54,641 nt of DNA from an uncultured Spirochaeta sp. (lineage in GTDB: Bacteria; Spirochaetota; Spirochaetia; DSM-27196; Alkalispirochaetaceae). Position numbers and translations under genes: made by a program. Shown piece by piece: positions 42,794 to 49,787 of the stretch (positions are counted from its first letter, which is position 1; every line of letters begins with the position of its first letter). The notes beneath the pieces are model-generated. The model saw nothing but the letters and a program-made list of their open reading frames with translations. It did no database searches and had not been told where the DNA came from. The stretch spans positions 1 through 54,641 of the forward strand of contig CAJWEZ010000027.1 of NCBI GenBank assembly GCA_913030605.1, written 5' to 3'.

Positions 42794-42811
42794 CTTGTGG
42801 TATCGCACAAG
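42794..42811. promoter_or_regulatory. Inverted repeat in the lipoprotein/cyclase divergent region
   Basis: CTTGTG (42794-42799), GTATCG, CACAAG (42806-42811), a perfect 6-bp dyad 12 nt upstream of the lipoprotein start. It could be an operator or an mRNA hairpin at the 5' end. Confidence 0.35.
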
Positions 42812-42891
42812 CATATCACGACCGTTCGGTGAATCACGCCTCCGGGTCTTTCGCGTTGCGTTTCCGTAAGCCGTGGCATATTCTCGGAGGT

Positions 42892-44216
42892 ATGACAGAC
42901 ATCGGAACCGCAGGGGTGGGAGAGGGCGAGCGATCGTTTCCGGCCCGGTTTGGGGATGAACTGCTGCTCCGTTCGGGGCAGTACGCGCTGTTCTACATTC
43001 TCATGAACTTCAGCGACAGCGGCGTGCGGTACTTTCAGGATTTTGGACACACGCTGTTGCTGTTCATTCTCATTGCGCAGACGACGGTCCTGGTGCTCTA
43101 CGGGTCGCGTCCGGGACCGCGATTTCTGTTGTCGCTGCTCGCTCCGGCAATCTACACCGTCCTCGAGATACGGGAGGGCGTGGCCTTTGTCCTCAACATG
43201 GGGCACATGTTCTTCTGGTTCAGCTCGGCGGTTACCGGGCTCATCCAGGCGCTGGTGCTGTCAACGCGGTCGCAGCGATCGCGGGAGACGCTGGAGTTTC
43301 TGCTGACGCTGGCGAACGTTGCGATCTTCGTTATGGTGTACTTCTACTTTGATACGCAGCTCGTGCTGGAGGAGCGGGTCGCGGCGGGTGCTCTGACGAC
43401 CGATCAGATGAACGCCCGTCTGAGCATCGCCTATCTCGGACCGTCCTTCGCCGCCTTTGTCGGGGACTCCGCACACATGTACGTGATCGCCGGTGGCGCA
43501 ATCCTGGCGCTGACCGTCGGTATCGGTCGTATCCGGATCCTGAAGCTCTCGGCACGCGTGTCGGAACTCTTTGGTCGGTATGTGGACGTATCGGTGCGTG
43601 ACCGTATTCTTTCCCGCGACGGCGGTGCCACCGCTGAGTTCCGCCCCGTGGCGGTATTGTTCTCGGATATCCGGGACTTTACCACCCTGTCGGAGCGCAT
43701 GACGCCGGCGGCAATTACCGACATGCTCAACGAGTACTTCAGTTGGTGGGACCGGGTGGTTCAGGCGCACCATGGCGTTATCGACAAGTACATCGGTGAT
43801 GCGGTCATGGTGATATTCGGCCTGGAAGAGGGGCGGGCGGCGTGCGAGGACGCCGTTGGGTGTGCCCTGGAGATGTTCCGGAGTTCGGAAAGCATGGCGG
43901 CGCGAATGCGCGGGGGGGAATCCGCCCGGTTGAGCAGTTTGGTATCGGCATCAACTACGGCGATGCCCTGGTGGGAGATATCGGCAGTTCCACGCGTCGG
44001 AACTTCACGGTCATCGGAGACACGGTGAACGTGGCATCGCGCCTGGAGAGCAGTACCAAGAAACTGGACACGCCGATCGTGATCAGCGAGTCGACCTACA
44101 CGCGGCTTTCCGAAGAACGTCGACAGCAGTTTCGATCCCGTGGCCGGGCGGCGCTCAAGGGGCGCGCCGACACAATTGCGGTGTACGGCTTGACGAAGGA
44201 TGGTGGGCGTGACTAA
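42892..44216 (+). CDS. Polytopic class III adenylate/guanylate cyclase, reading frame broken at a G7 tract
   Basis: Start ATG 42892 (GGAGG unusually close, 1 nt away). Residues 1-215 hold about six membrane helices ([44 protein letters not shown], and others). The CHD domain begins at [16 protein letters not shown] and has [13 protein letters not shown] and [13 protein letters not shown] in this frame. After GGGGGGG at 43912-43918 the homologous continuation is in the -1 frame ([33 protein letters not shown]) and ends at 44216; without a shift the frame runs into nonsense, stopping at 44028. One extra G would restore one protein. This may be a sequencing error, a phase-variable tract, programmed slippage or true decay. 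A complete enzyme would make cAMP at the membrane. Confidence 0.82.
43912..43918 (+). repeat. Homopolymeric G7 tract inside the cyclase catalytic domain
   Basis: Seven G residues preceded by GCGC and followed by AATCC. This is exactly where the two parts of the cyclase reading frame meet. Confidence 0.85.
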
Positions 44217-44236
44217 CCTTAGGGCAGGAGTAAGCT

Positions 44237-44437
44237 ATGGAAGTAGGAAGCGTTACCAACATGCAGAACATGATGCCTGCTTACCAGGCCGGTGCCAGCG
44301 GCGACAACGAGGCCGTTGAGCGCGTGCCCGACAACGAGCAGGCTGAGATGGCAACCAAGAGCGCACCGTCGTCCAGCGGCGATCAGAGTTACTCTCTGTC
44401 ACCGTGGCAGGGCACGGCTGTGAACATCATGGCGTAG
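44237..44437 (+). CDS. Small protein of unknown function (66 residues)
   Basis: Starts MEVGSVTNMQNMMPAYQAG and ends QGTAVNIMA, hydrophilic and cysteine-free, with a disordered S/D/E-rich middle. GCAGGAG lies 6 nt before the ATG, the gene is 20 nt after the cyclase end, and a strong terminator follows, so it is clearly expressed. Its plan (short conserved N-terminus, acidic linker, G-x-x-V-N-x-x-A C-terminus) resembles a loose class of small bacterial proteins of unknown function, some loosely likened to YjfB-type motility proteins. I do not assign a function. Confidence 0.75.
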   Translation: MEVGSVTNMQNMMPAYQAGASGDNEAVERVPDNEQAEMATKSAPSSSGDQSYSLSPWQGTAVNIMA

Positions 44438-44461
44438 ACGCGACACAGAGTCGCCGAACAG

Positions 44462-44491
44462 CCGCGCACGTCTGAGTGCGCGGTTTTTTTT
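44462..44491 (+). terminator. Rho-independent terminator after the small protein gene
   Basis: CCGCGCAC (44462-44469), loop GTCTGA, GTGCGCGG (44476-44483), then eight T (44484-44491). This is the clearest intrinsic terminator in the window. The following 44492-44557 stretch holds no recognisable feature before the convergent peptidase stop. Confidence 0.95.
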
Positions 44492-44557
44492 GCGCAAACC
44501 CCCCAACCTCATAACCTGACGAATGAAAACAGAACCGTGAACTGTCGGAAGGATTGC

Positions 44558-45487
44558 TCAGCGCGTACCGTAGCCGCCGCGGCGGAAGGTGTTGCTGATT
44601 TTGAGGAATGGAGCGGGATCCAGCACGTCGTTACCGAGCATCACTTCAAAGTGCAGGTGCGTGCCGGTAACAATACCGGTGCTTCCCATGGTACCCAGGA
44701 TCTCGCCCTGTTCTAGTTCCTGGCCTTCGGTGACCAGGATCTCGCGCATGTGCGGATAGCGGGTGAGATAGCCGTACTTGTGCCGGAGGATCACCTGAAA
44801 ACCGTAACCGGGATCATAGCCCGCAAGAACCACGGTTCCGTTGGCGCTGGCCACAATGGGTGTACCGGGATAGCCGGCAATATCGAACCCCTTGTGGAGG
44901 TACCACTGGTGGGTGATCGGATGAATGTTGGGTCCGAACTCCATGGAGACATCGCCGCCGTTCCCGCCGACCGGCCACGCGTTGGGAATATCCACGAGCA
45001 GGCTCGACACAAGCTGCTGGGTGCTTCGGGTGTCACGGAGGAGCTCTCCGGACCGGTCCAGCTCGGCCGCGAGGTGGCGTAGTTCCTGGATCTCGGCTTC
45101 GCGGGCGTCGGCGGGCTGTTCGGCGCCGAAGAACGCGTCCATCTCCGAGTCGGAGAGACGGTCAGCGCTGCCGGGGTGTTCGGAGTTCACCGTCAGGGCG
45201 TTGATGATCGGCTCAAGGGCCGCGTCGAACTCGGACCCGAGGGCGTCGACGTGCTCGATCTCGGACACCATGGCGTCCAGGTTGGCCTGCGTGTCGGCGA
45301 GCGTGGACTGCTGATCGGCGAGGCGTGTGGTTCCCACGTCCACGTCGGCGAGGAGAATCACGCCGGTCGTTACCAGGGCGACCAGAACGAATCCTGCGAC
45401 GATGACGAGTCGGTGGACGGAGAATGAGATCGGCTCACGGGACGAGTCAAACACAATCGCAATGGTGTAGCGCCGATCTTTCTTCAT
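44558..45487 (-). CDS. M23-family murein peptidase-like membrane protein
   Basis: 309 residues. One N-terminal membrane span (RLVIVAGFVLVALVTTGVILLA, about 26-47), a coiled-coil stalk (about 55-165), then the peptidase M23 domain with zinc ligands in LHKGFDIAG (HxxxD) and HLHFEV (HxH). The third-part sequence HPITHQWYLHKGFDIAGYPG and VVLAGYDPGYGFQVILRHKYGYLTRY follows LytM/EnvC-type folds. It probably hydrolyses or regulates peptidoglycan cross-links in the periplasm. AAGGAG is about 6 nt before the ATG, and TTGACC-N18-CATACT lies upstream. Confidence 0.9.
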   Translation of the reverse strand: MKKDRRYTIAIVFDSSREPISFSVHRLVIVAGFVLVALVTTGVILLADVDVGTTRLADQQSTLADTQANLDAMVSEIEHVDALGSEFDAALEPIINALTVNSEHPGSADRLSDSEMDAFFGAEQPADAREAEIQELRHLAAELDRSGELLRDTRSTQQLVSSLLVDIPNAWPVGGNGGDVSMEFGPNIHPITHQWYLHKGFDIAGYPGTPIVASANGTVVLAGYDPGYGFQVILRHKYGYLTRYPHMREILVTEGQELEQGEILGTMGSTGIVTGTHLHFEVMLGNDVLDPAPFLKISNTFRRGGYGTR

Positions 45488-45505
45488 GGAACTCCTTCTT
45501 CTTAG

Positions 45506-45535
45506 TATGAATTCTCTGGTATTGTCGGGTCAAGT
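45506..45535 (-). promoter_or_regulatory. Predicted promoter of the M23 peptidase gene
   Basis: Minus strand TTGACC (45535-45530), 18-nt spacer, CATACT (45511-45506), ending 18 nt upstream of the ATG with AAGGAG in between. Confidence 0.5.
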
Positions 45536-45581
45536 CCCCGTACACCGAGTGGAGCGAAAACTGGAGCGATTCCGGCGTATT

Positions 45582-45615
45582 GGCGGTTGACCGCCGGCGG
45601 GAGTCGGGGTAGAAA
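45582..45615 (+). promoter_or_regulatory. Dyad and possible promoter before eda
   Basis: GGCGGT-TG-ACCGCC (45582-45595) is a perfect 6-bp dyad. Overlapping it, TTGACC (45587-45592), a 17-nt spacer and TAGAAA (45610-45615) could be a promoter ending 5 nt before the eda ATG, which has no ribosome-binding site. Confidence 0.35.
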
Positions 45616-45620
45616 GCGTC

Positions 45621-46265
45621 ATGGACTGGCCACTGACCCGATACTCGATCGTTGCCGTTGTGGCGATCGATGCCGCCGAAGACGCTGTGCCCCTCGCCCG
45701 GGCCCTTCTTGCCGGGGGTGTTTCAACCGTAGAAGTCACGATGCGCACGCCCGCGGCGCTGGATGCGATTGCTGCGATCGCCGCCGACGTCCCGGAAATC
45801 GGGATCGGTGCCGGAACGGTGCTGGATCCCGACCACTGCGCGGCGGCGGTGGACCGTGGTGCGCGTTTCGCGGTCGCCCCGGGACTCAATCCCGCAGTTG
45901 TGGAGGCCGCGGCGGCGGCGGGGCTGCCGTTTGCCCCGGGTGTTGCCACGCCGTCCGAACTGGACACCGCGATCCGCATGGGGTGCCGGGTGGTCAAATT
46001 CTTCCCCGCCGCTGCTCTCGGTGGGACTCGGTATCTGAAGGCCGTATCCGCACCGTACCGCCACCTTGGTGTGCGATTCGTGCCCACCGGCGGGGTTTCG
46101 ATCGACAATCTGGAGGAGTGGTTGCAGCTGGACGAGGTCGAAGCGGTCGGTGGTACCTGGCTCGCCAGATCTGCGGACATTTCGAGCCACCGCTGGGACG
46201 ATATCGAGGAACGGGCACGGAAGGCCGTGGCTGTGTCGCGACGGGTCCGACCGCTGTCAGCGTGA
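45621..46265 (+). CDS. eda: 2-keto-3-deoxy-6-phosphogluconate (KDPG/KHG) aldolase
   Basis: 214 residues, the standard class I KDPG aldolase length. The Schiff-base lysine is K126 in [13 protein letters not shown]38 and R42 in VEVTMRT are the general base and carboxylate-binding arginine, and [29 protein letters not shown] and [16 protein letters not shown] are family hallmarks. It splits KDPG to pyruvate and glyceraldehyde-3-phosphate, in Entner-Doudoroff or uronate breakdown. No KDG kinase or dehydratase is adjacent. It overlaps the convergent chemoreceptor gene by 9 nt at the stops. Confidence 0.93.
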   Translation: MDWPLTRYSIVAVVAIDAAEDAVPLARALLAGGVSTVEVTMRTPAALDAIAAIAADVPEIGIGAGTVLDPDHCAAAVDRGARFAVAPGLNPAVVEAAAAAGLPFAPGVATPSELDTAIRMGCRVVKFFPAAALGGTRYLKAVSAPYRHLGVRFVPTGGVSIDNLEEWLQLDEVEAVGGTWLARSADISSHRWDDIEERARKAVAVSRRVRPLSA

Positions 46266-47921
46266 GCCGGTCCTGCGCGCGATCGTGTCACGGAGGTCGC
46301 TCCGGCGCAGGACCTCGTTGATCGCGTCGCGGAGTTCCTCGTCCTCGGCGCGGAGCGCCATGACCACCTGGATCGACTCGAGCGCCTCCGTTGCGGGAAC
46401 CAGGGCACCGTCGAAATAGCGCTGCGACAGGTATTCGCCCACCTGGCGGTCGGTGACGATCCCATCGGCACGCCGCCAGATCACCTTCGCGATGCCCTGA
46501 ATGTCGTTCGCGACCTCGAGCGTTCTGGGATCGTACGGTGCCATACTGTTTTCGGCGTAGCTTCCCGACTGAATGGCGATGCGCGCCCCGCGGAACGCCT
46601 CCGCCGCCTGGAGCGCGGTGCCGGTCCCGCCGGTGCGGTGTACAAACACCACCGGCTGAAAGTGGGCGTAGGCGTCCGTGACGATCACCTCGAGGTCCTG
46701 CAGGAGATCGTTCGGCCACCCCACGTTGAGCAACACCCGCACCCGTCCAGCGCGAAAGTCTTCGAACAGGTCGCCGAACTGTCGCGGATGGTAGGCTACG
46801 GTGAGGCCAACCTCCCGGGCGACGGCGTTCATGACATCGATGCTGATACCGGCGGAGGATCCGGATTCGAGATAGCACCACGGCGGATACGCCAGATCGT
46901 GACCGACCACCGTCACGGCCGTTTCATCGGCTCCTCCGCCAAAGGCGCGAACCGCGCGCTCCAGACGGGCGGCGGCGTCGCGTACCCTCGTGTCGTCGGC
47001 ACCGATCGCCGCAACGATTTCGTGCTCGGTCTCCGCGTTGCGTACCACGTGGCGACCGGAGCGGTGCAACGTTTCCACCGATTCGGTCACGCGATCGAGT
47101 TCGCCGGTGATCGACTCGATGTGCTGCTGCTGCGTTTCCACCGCCCGGGTCACCTCCTGCATGCGCTGGTCCACCGTGTGCATCGTCTCCGCCGAGCGAC
47201 CCACGTCGCCACGGACCTGCTCGATTTGATCGCCGATCGAGGTCTTCACCGTTTCGAAATCGTCGATCCGGGACACGGTGTGGGAGACGCGTTCGCGCAA
47301 CGTCTCGAGCAGTCGGCTTACCTCGCCGGTGAGGGCGTTGCTCTGTTCGGCGAGCCGTTTCACCTCATCGGCAACCACCTTGAACCCGCGGCCGTGGACC
47401 CCGGCACGGGCAGCCTCGATGGCGGCGTTGAGCGCGAGGAGGTTGGTCTGGTCGGCGATTTCCTCGATTCCGCGGACGGTACCGGCGATGCCGGAGGCCG
47501 CATCGTTCACCTGTTCAAACGTGGAGCGGATCTCGGAGAACCGGGAGTCCATGTCACCGACGGAGGAGCTGAACGCATCGATCGCCTGCCTGATGGAGTC
47601 AAACGCCCGGGTGGTGTGTTCCAGGTCCTCACCGGAACGCGAGGCCTCCGAAACCACGCGGGAGACCTGGTCCATCACCTCCCGCAGACCACGGCCGACG
47701 GCGGCGACCGCCTCGCGGTTGGCGTCGGTTCCCGCGACCATCTCCACCGCGAACGCCGCGTTGAGCTCGGCGACGGAGACCAGGTTCCATATCCTGCTTG
47801 AGAGCGCCCGGATCTCGGTATCAAGGGCAGCGGACGCCGCAACGGGGTCCGCGAGGTGTGTCTGTCGTGTTCTATCCATAGTCCTGCCTGCCAGGGCGAG
47901 CAATTGCTCTATTTCTATCAT
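46257..47921 (-). CDS. Soluble methyl-accepting chemotaxis protein with C-terminal SBP_bac_3-like ligand domain
   Basis: About 554 residues from ATG 47921 (ATG 47879, with AGGA nearby, is an alternative; neither has an ideal ribosome-binding site). No signal peptide or membrane span is visible. The N-terminal two thirds is an MCP signalling hairpin with the tip [38 protein letters not shown] and heptad arms. From about residue 335 there is a family 3 solute-binding-like domain: [38 protein letters not shown] split across two lobes, [13 protein letters not shown] and [14 protein letters not shown]. Sensing domains of this family normally lie in the periplasm and N-terminal; here the order is reversed and the protein seems cytosolic. 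It may sense an intracellular amino acid or similar solute. Confidence 0.88.
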   Translation of the reverse strand: MIEIEQLLALAGRTMDRTRQTHLADPVAASAALDTEIRALSSRIWNLVSVAELNAAFAVEMVAGTDANREAVAAVGRGLREVMDQVSRVVSEASRSGEDLEHTTRAFDSIRQAIDAFSSSVGDMDSRFSEIRSTFEQVNDAASGIAGTVRGIEEIADQTNLLALNAAIEAARAGVHGRGFKVVADEVKRLAEQSNALTGEVSRLLETLRERVSHTVSRIDDFETVKTSIGDQIEQVRGDVGRSAETMHTVDQRMQEVTRAVETQQQHIESITGELDRVTESVETLHRSGRHVVRNAETEHEIVAAIGADDTRVRDAAARLERAVRAFGGGADETAVTVVGHDLAYPPWCYLESGSSAGISIDVMNAVAREVGLTVAYHPRQFGDLFEDFRAGRVRVLLNVGWPNDLLQDLEVIVTDAYAHFQPVVFVHRTGGTGTALQAAEAFRGARIAIQSGSYAENSMAPYDPRTLEVANDIQGIAKVIWRRADGIVTDRQVGEYLSQRYFDGALVPATEALESIQVVMALRAEDEELRDAINEVLRRSDLRDTIARRTGSR

Positions 47922-47930
47922 ATCGCGGGA

Positions 47931-47942
47931 ACGAACGTTCGT
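47931..47942. promoter_or_regulatory. 12-bp palindrome upstream of the chemoreceptor gene
   Basis: ACGAACGTTCGT, perfect, 10 nt upstream of the ATG at 47921. Possible operator or initiation-region hairpin; no matching promoter was identified. Confidence 0.35.
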
Positions 47943-47980
47943 ACACCGCCGCGGGATGTTCAACGTTTTTTCGATACCAC

Positions 47981-48009
47981 TTGACGATTGCCTGCGGGAT
48001 CGTTATTAC
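47981..48009 (+). promoter_or_regulatory. Promoter of the acrR-like pump operon
   Basis: TTGACG (47981-47986), 17-nt spacer, TATTAC (48004-48009). The -10 overlaps the left end of the AcrR-like operator. Confidence 0.6.
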
Positions 48010-48030
48010 ATACATACACGGTTGTAGGTA
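48007..48030. promoter_or_regulatory. AcrR-like operator
   Basis: A 24-bp site with outer half-sites TACATACA and TGTAGGTA (reverse complement TACCTACA). The half-site TACATACA is the one found in the E. coli acrR-acrA operator, and the half-site separation is the same. It overlaps the promoter -10 and ends 3 nt before the acrR-like ATG, so negative autoregulation of the whole pump operon is a strong inference. Confidence 0.75.
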
Positions 48031-48033
48031 AAC

Positions 48034-48675
48034 ATGAGACGAACCAAGGAAGAAGCGGAACAGACAAAAGAAGAGATCTTTCACGCCGGCATCAAGGTTT
48101 TTGCCCAAAAGGGGTACACGGCAGGGACGCTCGCGGATGTTGCCCGGGAGGCAGGGGTTACCCGAGGGGCGATCTACTGGCACTTCCGGAACAAGGAAGC
48201 GTTTTTCCAGGAGGTGCTGGACCGGCTGAATAGAATATACGACGACCTGGTGGGGGCGGTGACCTCGACCAGCGCGCCGCCGCACGAAGCGATCGCGGAG
48301 GTGTTCACCACGATCATCCGACGGTTCATCGCGGACGAGGAGTTTCGCGCCATGCAGGAGCTGGTGGCGCGTACCGTGTTCAACCACGCCGAAACGTTCT
48401 GCGGTGAGCGACCGATCGATCGCGGCGAGCAGTCGGCGGTGCGCCTGCTCGGAGAGGCGATCCGGCGTCGGCAGATCTACGATGGCTGGACGCCGGAGAT
48501 CGCGCTCACCGCGGTGAGTTCCTATGTCGCCGGGGTGTTCATGGCGATTATGGACCGGGGTCTCGAGCCATCGGAAGCGGAAATCCGGCAACTGGCGGGG
48601 TTTCTCACCCGCGGACTGGCCCCGACAGAGGGCATCGACACGCAACACGAAACACGGCATGCGACGCATGCGTAG
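48034..48675 (+). CDS. TetR/AcrR-family repressor of the RND pump
   Basis: 213 residues. The DNA-binding domain (TKEEIFHAGIKVFAQKGYTAGTLADVAREAGVTRGAIYWHFRNKEAFF in overlapping helices) is close to AcrR, including GVTRGAIYWHF. The C-terminal domain is helical, about 150 residues, and would bind pump substrates. An AcrR-like operator overlaps its promoter. AGG is about 5 nt before the ATG; the MFP gene starts 11 nt after its stop. It represses the acrA/acrB/tolC-like genes downstream (inference from operator and order). Confidence 0.92.
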   Translation: MRRTKEEAEQTKEEIFHAGIKVFAQKGYTAGTLADVAREAGVTRGAIYWHFRNKEAFFQEVLDRLNRIYDDLVGAVTSTSAPPHEAIAEVFTTIIRRFIADEEFRAMQELVARTVFNHAETFCGERPIDRGEQSAVRLLGEAIRRRQIYDGWTPEIALTAVSSYVAGVFMAIMDRGLEPSEAEIRQLAGFLTRGLAPTEGIDTQHETRHATHA

Positions 48676-48685
48676 GGGAGACACA

Positions 48686-49765
48686 ATGAACAGACCGATC
48701 GAACGCGCTACCCGCAAAGTGGCGCAGGTTGTCGCCGGGGTGGTCGTGCTGGCCGTCCTGGCGGGGTGCAGCGGCCAGGAGCAGACTGCAACCCGCAGCA
48801 TAGAGCAGATCCACCGCGAGGAAGGGATTCCCGTGCAGGTGAGGTCGGTGGAGCCGGCGAACTTTGAGACCTATCTGAGTTTTACCACCAGCATGTCGGG
48901 TGCCGCGGAGTCCACGGCTTCGGCGATGATCTCTGACGAGGTATCTGAGATCCTGCACCAGGTGGGCGACTACGTGGAGCGTGGCACCCCGGTTGTGCGC
49001 TTTCCCGAAGACAATCCGGCCCTCAACTGGGAACAGACCCGCGTGGGCTTCGAGGCGGCGCGCACCGCCTACGAGCGCGTGCAGCGCCTGTACCAGGACG
49101 ACGGTGTCTCGCAGCAGGCGTACGACGACGCGCGTACGCAGTTTGAGGTTGCCCGCGCCAACTGGCAGTCGGTGCAGGATATGGCGCGGGTCAAGGCGCC
49201 GATATCGGGATACATCACGCGAATCAACGTCTTTCCCTCCGACAATGTGCGACAAGGGGACGCGCTGTTCACCGTGTCGGACCTGGAGGAGCTCAAGGCG
49301 ACCGTCTGGCTGACGGACCGCCAGGTTCGTGAGGTCGAGGTGGGCCAGGCTGCCTCGGCCGTCTGGCAGGACCAGGAAGTCAGCGGCGAGGTTGTGCAGG
49401 TGGACATGGCGATGGATCAGACCCGCAAGGCGTTCGCCGCCAAACTTCGCTTCAGAAACCCCGGACTGCGCATTCAAAGCGGGGTGACCGCGGCCGTGCA
49501 GATCGAGACCTACCGCAACGAGGATGCCGTCATCCTCAATCAGCGCGAGATCCTCGACGACGGCAGCCAGCAGTGGGTGTTTGTGGTCCGCAACGGCGAG
49601 GCGGTCGAGGTGCCGGTTGAGACCGGCCGCAGCCAGGGACTGCTGGTTGAGGTGACCTCGGGCCTCTCCCAGGGCGACGACGTGATCACCAGCGGAATCG
49701 AACTGGTGAGCGACGGCAGCGCCGTGCGCATCGTGGAACGCGAAGCACGGCTGGTGCAGCGCTGA
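48686..49765 (+). CDS. RND membrane fusion lipoprotein (AcrA-like), pump 2
   Basis: 359 residues from ATG 48686 (GGGGAG about 6 nt upstream). Lipobox LAGC with cysteine near residue 31 (VLAVLAGCSGQ), so anchored to the inner membrane. Lipoyl half-motifs are ISDEVSEILHQVGDYVERGTPVVRF and VKAPISGYITRINVFPSDNVRQGDALFTV, flanking a short coiled coil (FEAARTAYERVQRLYQDDGVSQQAYDDA). The rest is beta-barrel plus membrane-proximal domain. It bridges RND and TolC in the periplasm. Confidence 0.92.
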   Translation: MNRPIERATRKVAQVVAGVVVLAVLAGCSGQEQTATRSIEQIHREEGIPVQVRSVEPANFETYLSFTTSMSGAAESTASAMISDEVSEILHQVGDYVERGTPVVRFPEDNPALNWEQTRVGFEAARTAYERVQRLYQDDGVSQQAYDDARTQFEVARANWQSVQDMARVKAPISGYITRINVFPSDNVRQGDALFTVSDLEELKATVWLTDRQVREVEVGQAASAVWQDQEVSGEVVQVDMAMDQTRKAFAAKLRFRNPGLRIQSGVTAAVQIETYRNEDAVILNQREILDDGSQQWVFVVRNGEAVEVPVETGRSQGLLVEVTSGLSQGDDVITSGIELVSDGSAVRIVEREARLVQR

Positions 49766-49787
49766 GCCCGGCGGGCGAGGAGCCTTC

